29,914 bases of DNA from Clostridiales bacterium (lineage in GTDB: Bacteria; Bacillota; Clostridia; Oscillospirales; Acutalibacteraceae), in assembly GCA_019416395.1 (NCBI GenBank), contig DXXH01000028.1, positions 1 through 29,914 on the forward strand. The letters run 5' to 3'. The notes under the pieces are model-generated. The model was not told the DNA's origin. It searched no databases and worked only from the letters and a program-made list of their open reading frames with translations. Positions 1-7,346 of the stretch are shown here, in pieces. The translations under genes were made by a program, and so were the position numbers. How positions within the stretch are numbered: position 1 is the stretch's first letter; each line of letters opens with the position of its first letter.

Positions 1-124
1 CTACAGGAGCTGATGTTTCAGCGGAAACGGCATTTACCGTGGGCGATGGGTTTTGAGGGACAGCCGGGGTTGCCGCTTTTTTGACTGGGGATTTTTTCTT
101 GGAATTTGCTTTTTTTCGAGCCAT
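1..124 (-). CDS. Unrecognised protein, N-terminal fragment only (runs off the window)
   Basis: On the minus strand an ATG at 124 is preceded by an AGGAAG ribosome site eight bases upstream and opens a frame with no stop to the window edge (41 codons visible). The product begins MARKKANSKKKSPVKKAAT and continues as a Lys/Ala/Pro/Ser-rich, presumably disordered tail. There is no signal peptide or membrane segment in the visible part. Such basic tails precede the membrane segments of FtsK/SpoIIIE-type DNA translocases and also occur in many DNA- or RNA-binding proteins, so the function is left open. A good promoter lies at 367-395. I am fairly sure this is a real start and have no secure identity for it. 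Confidence 0.6.
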   Translation of the reverse strand, partial: MARKKANSKKKSPVKKAATPAVPQNPSPTVNAVSAETSAPV

Positions 125-236
125 AACAATTCTTCCTTTCACTGCTTTAGAATCGTTGGAAATCGCGAAGTAAATTTGTGTCTGTGTGAAACAAATGCCA
201 AAGCACATTTGTGCGGTTTCGTTTCACAATGGAAAA

Positions 237-338
237 TTACAGCTTTTTGTTTCTTTTCAGGGCGGATATCTGGTAAAAAGTCAATTTCTCAGTCCGGGAA
301 TTTTTTCTGATTTTCTGGACGGCTTGACAAGTCTTCAT
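237..338 (-). CDS. Possible 33-residue small protein or leader peptide
   Basis: A short minus-strand frame starts with ATG at 338, seven bases after a strong AAAGGGG ribosome site, and ends with TAA at 237. It begins MKTCQAVQKIRKNSR and is very basic (about ten Lys/Arg). It lies in the leader between the promoter at 367-395 and the gene starting at 124, so it would be the first ORF on that transcript. I recognise no family. It could be a regulatory leader peptide or a small basic protein. The ribosome site is the main support; chance cannot be excluded. Confidence 0.35.
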   Translation of the reverse strand: MKTCQAVQKIRKNSRTEKLTFYQISALKRNKKL

Positions 339-366
339 AGCGTCGCCCCTTTCTTCTTTTGAACTT

Positions 367-395
367 ATTATAGCAAAAATTAGAGAATGATACAA
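367..395 (-). promoter_or_regulatory. Sigma-A-type promoter for the gene starting at 124
   Basis: On the minus strand a TTGTAT -35 (390-395) is followed by a 17-bp spacer and a consensus TATAAT -10 (367-372), with a TGC extended -10 element. Transcription would begin near 360, leaving a leader of about 235 nt that contains the small ORF at 237-338. Confidence 0.65.
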
Positions 396-480
396 GAAAT
401 AATGGTCAAAAAGACGGATTTAAAATTCTGATTTCTTGTCTACAGGGTACAATTTTTCCAAAAGAATTTCTTACCGAAGT

Positions 481-888
481 TCAGCAGTCCAGATTTTCCC
501 CATTTGAGGTTTCCTCTGTCTCGATCACTTGCAGCTCCACCCGGTATCCGTCAGGGTCCGCTAAAAAGCAGGAGTAGACTGGGAACCGTCCATGCGCCGC
601 AGGTGGGGAAACAGGTTCTGCTCCTTGGGACAGAGCCGCCTGGCACCGGGCGTTTACTTCCGCGCGGTTTTCACAGTTGAGAGAAAGGCAGACGCCACGG
701 GCTCCACCGAGGGTGGGACGGCCGTCCGCATAGGTGCAAAAGCCCCAGTATCCGTATCCTGTGTCGTAGATTTCTGCTCCACCAGACTGTACCATAGCCA
801 ACTGCAGTCCCAGCACTTGGGTATAAAATTGCCGGGTACGCTTCAGATCCGCTACCGGCAGAAATACGATGCTGCCTGAGATTTTCAC
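481..888 (-). CDS. VOC-family (glyoxalase/bleomycin-resistance fold) protein
   Basis: This is a 135-residue single-domain member of the vicinal oxygen chelate superfamily. The start MKISGSIVFLPVADLKRTRQFY and the end FLADPDGYRVELQVIE are the two typical beta-alpha-beta module signatures, the last Glu being the usual metal-ligand position. Family members include glyoxalases, dioxygenases and antibiotic-binding proteins; the substrate is not readable here. I chose the GTG start at 888 because GGGGGCGG lies just upstream and protein homology begins there. The frame stays open to an ATG at 921, but that ATG has no ribosome site and overlaps a weak TATGAT -10-like element. It appears monocistronic and follows the terminated MFS gene. 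Confidence 0.8.
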   Translation of the reverse strand: MKISGSIVFLPVADLKRTRQFYTQVLGLQLAMVQSGGAEIYDTGYGYWGFCTYADGRPTLGGARGVCLSLNCENRAEVNARCQAALSQGAEPVSPPAAHGRFPVYSCFLADPDGYRVELQVIETEETSNGENLDC

Positions 889-1060
889 ACAACCGCCCCC
901 ATGGTTCTTTTTTTCCATCATACCACGTTGTTAAAGAAAAGGAAAGGGCTGCCGTAAGGTGTAGCTGTGGGTTTGCGAGAGGTGCAGCAAGAGTTTTGAT
1001 TCTTACAACTGTGGCATGAAACTGGAACGGATCTTTTTCTATGGGATCACTGTTTTCCGA

Positions 1061-1106
1061 AAAATAAAACCGGACGGCATAGGGCAGGGGCCCAACCATC
1101 CGGTTT
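1061..1106 (-). terminator. Rho-independent terminator of the MFS gene
   Basis: On the minus strand, 15 bases after the MFS stop, ACCGGATGG pairs (one G-U) with CCGTCCGGT across an 18-nt loop, followed by TTTTATTTTT. Confidence 0.75.
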
Positions 1107-1121
1107 TGTTGTAACTGTGGA

Positions 1122-2396
1122 TTAAGCGTTTTCTTCTTCCATCTTGGGTTCCTGGATTTGTCCAATGACCACAATGGCCAGTAGAAACAGCAGGAAGTTG
1201 AAGGCGAAGGGCAGGCGCCGGTCCAGGCTGGAAAGCCACCCGGCCAAGTAGCCGAAGGGAGAAGAGAGGGCAATGGTGGAAGCCATAATCAGGGCGTTTA
1301 ACCGGGCGCGCTCCTGGGGATTGATGTTGAGCTGGAGCAACGCGTCTTTGCGGGGATTTACCAAAGCGGCTGCTACCGCAGCAGCAAAAACATAAACCAA
1401 TACAAATCCCAAGCTTTCCGTAGGGGAGAAAATCAACGCCAGAGCGGCTATACAGTACAGTGCCAGGCCAATCCACAATGGAGCCCGGAATTTGGTGGCG
1501 CTCATGCGGTGCTGAATCCCCACCATAAAAACCAGCATCACGGCAGCGTTTAAAATGGGAAACAGGGCCAGGTAATTTTCCGAAAGTCCCAAACGCTGGG
1601 TAACATACAGACTGAAAAAGTTGGTGTTCACTATGTTGGTGATATACAGGATTACCGACACTGCCACCGCTTTCAACACGCCTTTGTCTTTCAACAGGCG
1701 GGGGACCAGGTGGCGGTATTCTCCCAGCATGTGAAAGACAGAAACGCTTTTCGTTTCTGCACGGCGGATCTTGCCCTGTTTGGTTTCCCGGCAGAATTTA
1801 AAGGTGATCAGGGTTTTCGTGATCATGGTTAGGGAAAAGAGAAAATACAGCACCCGCACCACCGGTACTACCGAATAGGCGTTGACAAACAGCCCGGAAA
1901 GCGGGGCAAAGAAAATCGCCACCAGCCCACCAATATTCACCCAGGTGTAGATTCCCACCAGGTCTTTGGGGTGGGCATCCTCAATGAGCAGGCAATACCA
2001 GGCCGTCTGGTTGATCTGCTCGAAGCAATTGAGCAAGGCCGCAGCCAGAAACAGCCAGAAGTTGTTGGACACAGACCACACTAGGCAAGCCATGGCCCAA
2101 CCAAAGAAGTCCCCCATCATTGTGGTGAATTTCCGTCCAACTTTGTCGGTGAGAATCCCCCCAAAGAAAGAGAAAAATACCTGAACCACCATGGCAGCGG
2201 AAAGGATCAGTCCAATCTGCACATCAGTGACGCCCTGCGTATACATGTACAGAGTGGCAAAGGGGGCGATTAAGTTATAGGGGATTCCCCACAAGGGCTC
2301 GATCAAAACCAGCGTTCGAGGGTTTCCCTGATTGCCCGCCAGAACTTGAATCAAAGGGTGCTGCCCCAGTCGTTTCCACATTCTTGTCAGATTCAT
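1122..2396 (-). CDS. MFS transporter (12-TM permease)
   Basis: This 424-residue integral membrane protein has the major facilitator layout. Helices 1-2 are followed by the loop GGILTDKVGRKF, the family motif A (G-x-L-x-D-x-x-G-R-K), near residue 85. A cytoplasmic basic loop (FCRETKQGKIRR) around residue 210 separates the two six-helix halves. The N-terminal part LIEPLWGIPYNLIAPFATLYM is typical of uncharacterised clostridial drug-efflux-like MFS proteins. I chose the ATG at 2396 because GGGGAG lies seven bases upstream; the in-frame ATG at 2411 has poor spacing. It is followed by its own terminator. Substrate unknown; export of a small hydrophobic compound is the usual inference for this group. 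Confidence 0.85.
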   Translation of the reverse strand: MNLTRMWKRLGQHPLIQVLAGNQGNPRTLVLIEPLWGIPYNLIAPFATLYMYTQGVTDVQIGLILSAAMVVQVFFSFFGGILTDKVGRKFTTMMGDFFGWAMACLVWSVSNNFWLFLAAALLNCFEQINQTAWYCLLIEDAHPKDLVGIYTWVNIGGLVAIFFAPLSGLFVNAYSVVPVVRVLYFLFSLTMITKTLITFKFCRETKQGKIRRAETKSVSVFHMLGEYRHLVPRLLKDKGVLKAVAVSVILYITNIVNTNFFSLYVTQRLGLSENYLALFPILNAAVMLVFMVGIQHRMSATKFRAPLWIGLALYCIAALALIFSPTESLGFVLVYVFAAAVAAALVNPRKDALLQLNINPQERARLNALIMASTIALSSPFGYLAGWLSSLDRRLPFAFNFLLFLLAIVVIGQIQEPKMEEENA

Positions 2397-2586
2397 ACAC
2401 AGTCTCCCCATTTCCTGTCAGCTACTCATTCATTCTATCACACACCTTGGCAATGGGGAAGAGCTCCGGGGCGCTTTTTCAACGGGTGTAAAAGCCACAA
2501 ATGCTTTTGATCCTGGCCTGCATACAGCAAGATGATGCCAGACTGATGTTCATAACCGCTTGTTCCTCAAAGAGAGTGGCTAACGC

Positions 2587-3198
2587 TTACAGGTTCTCAT
2601 CGGGAGCTTGACCGTCATGGGCCAGCCATTTGCATTCCGTAAGTTCCATGTTGGTAAAGGTGGCAAGGAACGAGGAATCTTCCGGACTGCAAGCGTAAAT
2701 GCCAAAGGCGATTTCTCCTTTGCCTTCCAGCAGATGGCAGATGCGAATTTGGCGATAGGTTACGCCGTCTTCCGAGCATTCGATCCGGAAGTCGTCTTCC
2801 CGCCGGCTTAAACGATACCACATGGATTTGATACCGGCGTCAATCTCTGTGGTGGCCCAGTCCGAATAGCCGTGGTTGGTTACCACGCTGCCCAGATGCT
2901 GGAACTGGTCGTTTTCGTATTCGATGGAGCCCTTAATCCAGTTTTCGCTATCCAAATAGACCACAACGCCGCACTGGTCAAACCGGTGGTGGCTGGCGAA
3001 GCTGGTTTTTACAACAAAAGAAAAGTAAGGCTCACTGGTTTTCATCTGCAAAACCGGGGCGTTGTCGTTGCGGAAGTGATAATAGGTTCTCTGCCATAGA
3101 TCAGTATGGGGTTTGGTGGTGATCTCGATCTTATCTGTCTGGATTTTGTACTGAGCCGGTTCTCGCGTCCATGTCAAGTTCTCAACATCAAATTTCAT
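2587..3198 (-). CDS. DUF1349 / Ree1-like concanavalin-fold protein
   Basis: This 203-residue soluble protein matches the DUF1349 (concanavalin A-like, regulation-of-enolase-1-like) pattern: a WxR-type start, then DQCGVVVYLDSENWIKGSIEYEND, SDWATTEI, WYRLSRREDDFRIECSEDG, and FGIYACSPEDSSFLATFTNM. The fold is a beta-sandwich often linked to carbohydrate binding; no enzymatic function is established for the family. There is no signal peptide, so it is probably cytosolic. The start is supported by GGAGG eight bases upstream. It stands alone between the MFS gene and the yfcE-type gene, with no visible terminator or convincing promoter. Confidence 0.8.
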   Translation of the reverse strand: MKFDVENLTWTREPAQYKIQTDKIEITTKPHTDLWQRTYYHFRNDNAPVLQMKTSEPYFSFVVKTSFASHHRFDQCGVVVYLDSENWIKGSIEYENDQFQHLGSVVTNHGYSDWATTEIDAGIKSMWYRLSRREDDFRIECSEDGVTYRQIRICHLLEGKGEIAFGIYACSPEDSSFLATFTNMELTECKWLAHDGQAPDENL

Positions 3199-3378
3199 CT
3201 TTCATTCCTCCATATTTTCTTGAAATTTGGACCTTATTTGCAGTTGCTATCCACAAAAGGGCAAATCCTGCATGGAAATCTTTCTTTCCATGTTTCAAAG
3301 TGTGCGTATGGGATCGTTTTGTTGGACCAGAAATTGACGATCCGGTAATTTTGAACGGAAAAAGCTGAGACAGATCCC

Positions 3379-3837
3379 TTACCGTACTTGGTGGGGGATC
3401 TGGATTTTCTCCACTTGAATTTGGCCAGCCTCAATCTCCGCCATCATCAGGGTGATTTCCTGGTTGAAACGTCTGGGGCCGCAGGAGCCGGGATTGAGCC
3501 AGAGACGCTCATCTTTCTTCTCCTGGACGTACTTGTGAGAATGGCCAAATACCACTACATCTACGCCGGTCAGATCTGCCGGGACCTCTTTCTTGTTGTG
3601 GACCATGAAGAAGGTCACGCCTTCCAGAGTCACCGTCAGATGGTGGGGAATCGCTTCAGCCCACTCCTTATCGTTATTGCCCCGGACCACATACAGCGGG
3701 GCAAACTCCCTGAGCTGGTCCACAATGTCCTGTTTGTTGATGTCACCGCCGTGCAAAATGGCGTCTATGTTTTGGAAACACTCCAGTACTTCTGGGCGCA
3801 GCAGGCCGTGAGTATCGGAAAGAATGGCAAGTCTCAT
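3379..3837 (-). CDS. YfcE/MJ0936-type metallophosphoesterase
   Basis: This 152-residue calcineurin-like phosphoesterase has all the expected metal ligands in order: SDTHG (residues 7-11), HGGD (29-32), GNND (53-56), and GHSHKY (98-103), plus NPGSCGPRR near the C-terminus. Family members hydrolyse phosphodiesters with Mn2+ or similar metals; the natural substrate is uncertain. The ribosome site GAGGGG is six bases before the ATG. The gene starts 10 bases after the peptide deformylase-like stop, as third gene of the operon from the promoter at 4864-4892. Confidence 0.9.
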   Translation of the reverse strand: MRLAILSDTHGLLRPEVLECFQNIDAILHGGDINKQDIVDQLREFAPLYVVRGNNDKEWAEAIPHHLTVTLEGVTFFMVHNKKEVPADLTGVDVVVFGHSHKYVQEKKDERLWLNPGSCGPRRFNQEITLMMAEIEAGQIQVEKIQIPHQVR

Positions 3838-3847
3838 AAGAATCCCC

Positions 3848-4258
3848 TCAGATAATGATACCTTCGCAATGGTCGAGTTCGTGTTGAATGATCTGGGCCG
3901 TCCAGCCGGTGAAGGTTTTAATCCGCTCCTGGAACTGTTCGTTCTGCCACCGCACCTTGATGGATTTCCAGCGTTTGGCAGGCCGCAGGCCAGTAAGGGA
4001 CAGGCAGCCTTCTTCCGTGTTGTAAGAACCAGATTTTTTCAGAATCTCCGGATTGAGCATGACCATGTAGCTGCCCTGGTTGTCAAAGGCAATAATCCGC
4101 TTGTTTACACCGATCATGTTGGCCGCCATGCCCACACAGCCTTCTTTGTGGTGTTCCAAAGTTTCCAAAAGGTCTGCCGCCACCGGCAGATCGTCCGGGG
4201 TGGCAGGTTCGGCCTTTTGTGCTAGAAAACTTTCGTCTTTGCAGATTTCACGAATCAT
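3848..4258 (-). CDS. def: Peptide deformylase-family protein
   Basis: This 136-residue protein carries the deformylase metal site: Cys85 in EEGCLSL and His126/Glu127/His130 in QHELDH. The first motif reads GCVGMAANMIG, so the usual catalytic Gln (GxGxAAxQ) is Asn47. The protein is also shorter than typical deformylases (about 150-190 residues) and ends right after the HExxH helix. Known family role: removal of the N-formyl group from nascent proteins. The Asn variant occurs in short clostridial homologues, and I cannot say whether it is the essential housekeeping enzyme or a divergent paralogue. Its ATG overlaps the TGA of the upstream SGNH gene (ATGA), so the two are translationally coupled. 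Confidence 0.82.
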   Translation of the reverse strand: MIREICKDESFLAQKAEPATPDDLPVAADLLETLEHHKEGCVGMAANMIGVNKRIIAFDNQGSYMVMLNPEILKKSGSYNTEEGCLSLTGLRPAKRWKSIKVRWQNEQFQERIKTFTGWTAQIIQHELDHCEGIII

Positions 4259-4827
4259 AGCTGATTCTCCTTATGCTGTTGAATGATTTCTGCCAGGGTT
4301 TCCGCAGCCACACGGGTACCTGCCAAATTGGGGTGGACGCCGTCGGAGGCGTAAAGATTCTGAGTGTTGGAAAGCTGGTAAAACCGTTGGCCAACATCGG
4401 CCAAGAGTGCGTGATTCTCCCGGGCAGCCTGCTGATAGACATGGGACAGTTTCGTGGCCATTTCCTCATAGTCCCACTCTTTGGCTGTCAGCTTGGTCCC
4501 GGCTTTCTGATAAGCCCAGGTGGCGTAGAGAACAGGTATGGCGCCGTTTTCCCGAATGAGCCCGCAGAGCTTTTCCACGCTGGAAAAGAAGCTCTTTGGA
4601 GCGGTGATGGGGCCGTGACTCATTTCTTGAAGTACCACGTAGTCCCAATGTTCCTGGGCCAAGGCGGACAGAGTCAAAGCGCCCAGTTTCGTTTTGGGAT
4701 TCAACTGTTCCGACAGCCGAGCCCCGCCCCGGGTATGGTGAACCACTTCCGCGCCGGTCAGTTCGGCCAGTATGTGGGGCAAATCGTTGGTGAAAGTAAA
4801 ACTGTTGCCCAGCATAAGAATACGCAT
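4255..4827 (-). CDS. SGNH/GDSL-type hydrolase (DUF4886-like)
   Basis: This 190-residue soluble hydrolase begins MRILMLGNSFTFTNDLP, where GNS (Ser9) is the block I nucleophile. HTRGGARL supplies the block II glycine and SDGVHPNLAGT the block V Asp-x-x-His pair. Family members are esterases, acetyl-esterases or lipases; the substrate is unknown. It lacks a signal peptide, so a cytoplasmic role is likely. The start is supported by AAGGAG seven bases upstream. It is the first gene of a three-gene operon with the deformylase-like and phosphoesterase genes. Confidence 0.85.
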   Translation of the reverse strand: MRILMLGNSFTFTNDLPHILAELTGAEVVHHTRGGARLSEQLNPKTKLGALTLSALAQEHWDYVVLQEMSHGPITAPKSFFSSVEKLCGLIRENGAIPVLYATWAYQKAGTKLTAKEWDYEEMATKLSHVYQQAARENHALLADVGQRFYQLSNTQNLYASDGVHPNLAGTRVAAETLAEIIQQHKENQL

Positions 4828-4863
4828 GAGGAAGCTCCTTCACTTGATTTTGAAGTCAATATC

Positions 4864-4892
4864 ATTATACAGGATTGCGCGGGAAGGGGCAA
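4864..4892 (-). promoter_or_regulatory. Sigma-A-type promoter of the SGNH-def-yfcE operon
   Basis: The minus strand reads TTGCCC (4887-4892), a 17-bp spacer, then TATAAT (4864-4869), about 37 bp upstream of the SGNH start codon. Confidence 0.7.
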
Positions 4893-4982
4893 GCCGGGCA
4901 GGCATGTTTTGAAATGACCGGTGTATCATGTGGTGTCAGAGGGTTTGAAGTGCCCAACTTTGGCGGCCCACTGTAGCCGTAC

Positions 4983-5024
4983 AAAAAGTGGTGGGCGGCA
5001 TGGCATAAGTGCCATGCCGCCCAC
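4983..5024 (-). terminator. Strong terminator of the SDR-OFA operon
   Basis: A perfect 14-bp inverted repeat, GTGGGCGGCATGGC (4991-5004) and its complement (5011-5024), has a 6-nt loop and is followed on the minus strand by CACTTTTTG. It lies just after position 5059, the second stop of the interrupted transporter frame. This supports 5059, not 5191, as the ancestral gene end. Confidence 0.85.
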
Positions 5025-5058
5025 GTAGCAGTCAGTCAAATGGTTTATGCTATTTTAA

Positions 5059-6279
5059 TTAGGCGCGGGCCATTTTCTCAGCCAGTTTTTGGGCTACCAG
5101 CACCAGCACAATGGCCAGAACCGCCAGAATAGCAGAGCCTACAAAGCCCAGGGTGTACTGGCCGGTGGTGTCATAGAAATAAGCGCTGAGCTAGGGACCT
5201 ACAAAGGCGCCAATACCGTAGCCGATAAAGATCAGGCCATAGTTTCTGTTGTAGAACTTGGAGCCGAAGATCAAACGAACCATGGGGGCAAAGACCACCA
5301 GAAGTCCGCCGAAGGAGAAGCCTACCAGCACCACGCAGAGAATAAAGAAGGGCAAAGAGGTGGCCTGGGTCAGCAGCAGCATGGAAGCGCCGTTGATGAC
5401 CATCAGCAGGATCAAGCTCTTCCAGCCCTTGAGAATGTCGTAGATAAAGCCGAAACCGATCCGGCCGCACATGTTGGACAGGGTCATGATGGACACGCAC
5501 AGTGCAGCGGTCATGGCGTCTTGGCCCACCTGACGTTGGGCGATGGGGCTGGTAAAGGACACCATCATGGTACCGGCGGCGTTGGCAAAGATGAACATGA
5601 CCAACAGTACCCAGAATACAGGGGTTTTGACCATCTGGCCCAGGTTGTAGTCCCGGGTCTTGAGGACCTTGGCCTGGCTTTCAGTGGGCTTCCAGCCTTC
5701 CGGTACCCAGCCTTCGGGGCAGGGAACGATCATCCAGGCGACCACACCTACACCAATCAGGAACACGATGCCCAGCACACGGCAGGTCATCTGAGCGCCC
5801 AGGGTGTTGATCATGGCCTGAGCGATGGGGCTCATGATGAAGGGACCGCAGGAAGCGCCCGCCTGTACCAGACCGGAGATAGAACCGGAACGGTCAGGGA
5901 ACCACTTCAAGGCGGTGGGCAGGCAGGCGGGATAAATCATGCCGCCGCCGGCGCCGGCCAGCAGACCATAGAAGAGATACAGCTGAGGAATAGTAGTGGC
6001 GAAACCGGTGAGGATCCAGCCGCCGGCAAACAGGCACAGACCAATGTAGATGGTGATGCGGGGGCTGAGTTTCTCAGCCAGGGAGCCGCCAATGAAACCT
6101 ACGGCGCAGTAGACGAACATATAAATGGTGTAAGCCAGGGCAAAATCGGAATCGCTCCAGCCAAATTGGGTGGTGAGCGGAATGCAGAACAAACTGAAAA
6201 AGGCAGTGGCAGAGGTGAACAGGCTTTGCAGCCAAACACCTGCGAAAACACGCCAACGGGTGGCTTTGGTAACTTTCAT
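5059..6279 (-). pseudogene. OFA-family MFS transporter interrupted by an in-frame TAG
   Basis: The frame encodes a 12-TM major facilitator of the oxalate/formate antiporter-like family, starting MKVTKATRWRVFAGVWLQ with GGSLAEKLSPR and LAGAGGGMIYPACLPTALKWFP as family signatures. Reading stops at a TAG codon (5191-5193) directly after GAFVGP. The same frame then continues for 43 sensible codons (LSAYFYDTTGQYTLGFVGS, a hydrophobic helix, and QKLAEKMARA) to a TAA at 5059, just before the terminator. The intact protein would be 406 residues; the truncated one is 362 and lacks the last helix. The cause could be a nonsense mutation, a sequencing error or readthrough. The start is supported by GAGGAGA. 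It lies 36 bases after the SDR gene and probably carries the SDR substrate or product. Confidence 0.8.
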
Positions 6280-6315
6280 GACAATGAATCTCCTCTCGAT
6301 GACTGGGTTATGTGG

Positions 6316-7098
6316 TTAGCACTGCAAAGTGCCCAGGTCCAGGGCCACGTCACGGCCGTTGAACTTGCCGGCGGCACGGCTGGTGCCCAGCCAGTAAACC
6401 ATGTCGGAGATGTCTTCCACATCCAGGAAAGGTACGCCGGCGTACATCTCTTTGTAGTCGGCAAAATGTTTCCCAGTGAGCTCGTTGATAAATTCCACAT
6501 ATTCCTGAGTTTCGCACATGGGCGTCTTGACCTTGGTGGGGCACAGAGCGTTGACGATAATGCCCTTGCTGCCCACTTCCTTGGCCAGAGTCTTGGTCAA
6601 GCCCAGAACGCCCCACTTGGCCATGCAGTAGGTGGCCAGCTTGGGAGTGCCGTACAAGCCACTGGTAGAAGAAATGTTGATGATCCGCCCGAAGCCCTGC
6701 TTGAGCATGTACTGCACAGCGTATTTGTCAGTACGCCAGGTGCCGATCAGATCAATATTGATCACCTTTTCCACCTGAGCGTCTGTAAGTTCCCAAGTGT
6801 TTCCAAAGTTGATCACGCCTGCGTTGGCGATGACCACGTCCAGACGGCCAAACTTTTCCCAGGCGTCCGCAAAGAGTTTTTCCATATCGGGGGTGCTGCA
6901 GATGTTAGCTTTCACCGCCAGCACTTCGGCGCCAAGACCCTGCAATTCCCCGATGGTTTCCTGAAACCGGGGATCGTCCACGTCCAGCATATCCGCCAGA
7001 ATTACGTTAAACCCATTCTGAGCGTATTTGACCGCATGGGCACGGCCTTGTCCCATAGCGGCACCGGTAATCAGCACAACCTTTTTTTCCTGACTCAT
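6316..7098 (-). CDS. Short-chain dehydrogenase/reductase, mycofactocin-type subgroup pattern
   Basis: This 260-residue NAD(P)-dependent oxidoreductase has TGAAMGQG (residues 11-18) as the dinucleotide-binding motif, NAG in VIANAGVINFGN, the catalytic Ser in IINISSTSG, and YCMAK as YxxxK. The stretches GQGRAHAVKYA, WELTDAQ, GTWRTDKYAVQYML and NALCPTKVKTPM resemble the SDR subgroup that includes carveol dehydrogenases and mycofactocin-coupled enzymes. The substrate, an alcohol or ketone, is unknown. I chose the ATG at 7098, with GAAGGAG upstream; the frame remains open upstream, but homology starts here. It forms an operon with the OFA transporter and is probably induced through the MerR-type promoter at 7240-7270. 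Confidence 0.88.
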   Translation of the reverse strand: MSQEKKVVLITGAAMGQGRAHAVKYAQNGFNVILADMLDVDDPRFQETIGELQGLGAEVLAVKANICSTPDMEKLFADAWEKFGRLDVVIANAGVINFGNTWELTDAQVEKVINIDLIGTWRTDKYAVQYMLKQGFGRIINISSTSGLYGTPKLATYCMAKWGVLGLTKTLAKEVGSKGIIVNALCPTKVKTPMCETQEYVEFINELTGKHFADYKEMYAGVPFLDVEDISDMVYWLGTSRAAGKFNGRDVALDLGTLQC

Positions 7099-7239
7099 TG
7101 TTCCTCGCTCCTTCAAGCTATAATAAATGTTTTGTTGCAATTGCCTTGTCTGCATTTTAACAATTGGAGACAATAGAAAGATCCTCATAACCGGGGGCCC
7201 TTCCGGCGGGAGGATCGCTCTGTGTTTTATTACGAGAAC

Positions 7240-7270
7240 AGTATAGGAATTCAAGCCGTTTGAAGGTCAA
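7240..7270 (-). promoter_or_regulatory. MerR-type promoter and operator for the SDR-OFA operon
   Basis: On the minus strand TTGACC (7265-7270) and TATACT (7240-7245) are separated by 19 bp rather than 17. The spacer contains a perfect dyad, TTCAA-N5-TTGAA (7250-7264). A long 19-bp spacer with an internal dyad is the hallmark of promoters activated by MerR-family proteins, and a MerR-family gene lies immediately upstream. Transcription would start near 7233, giving a leader of about 135 nt. Confidence 0.75.
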
Positions 7271-7283
7271 GGGGGCGTTTTGT

Positions 7284-7335
7284 AAAAAAAGAAGCCAAAC
7301 TTACTGTCGAAAATGACAGCAAATTTGGCTTTTTA
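7284..7335. terminator. Bidirectional terminator after the MerR gene
   Basis: AGCCAAA-(n)-CTGTC and GACAG-(n)-TTTGGCT form a long, slightly interrupted hairpin (7293-7330). Minus-strand transcripts end in CTTCTTTTTTT. It lies between the regulator gene and the promoter it probably controls, insulating the two. Confidence 0.8.
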
Positions 7336-7346
7336 GGGATAAGTTG

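Larger units (their letters stand above)
125..480. other. Intergenic stretch with promoter and an imperfect dyad
   Basis: This gap holds the minus-strand promoter at 367-395 and the possible small ORF at 237-338. It also holds an imperfect inverted repeat, TGTGAAAC (185-192) against GTTTCACA (220-227), with a nested CAAATG/CATTTG pair. No T-run follows the dyad on either strand, so I do not call it a terminator. Nothing else is evident. Confidence 0.4.

Noticed and set aside
185..227. Terminator from the TGTGAAAC/GTTTCACA dyad
   Set aside because: The loop is large and asymmetric, and neither strand has a following T-run.
5191..5193. Pyrrolysine insertion at the in-frame TAG of the transporter
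   Set aside because: Pyrrolysine is known from methylamine methyltransferases, there are no pyl genes in the window, and a membrane-loop position next to GPxLS gives no reason for it.
5089..7176. A 695-codon open frame on the plus strand
   Set aside because: It is antisense to the OFA transporter and SDR genes, has Gly/His/Gln-rich low-complexity composition, no ribosome site and no family resemblance. It arises from the codon bias of the genes on the other strand.
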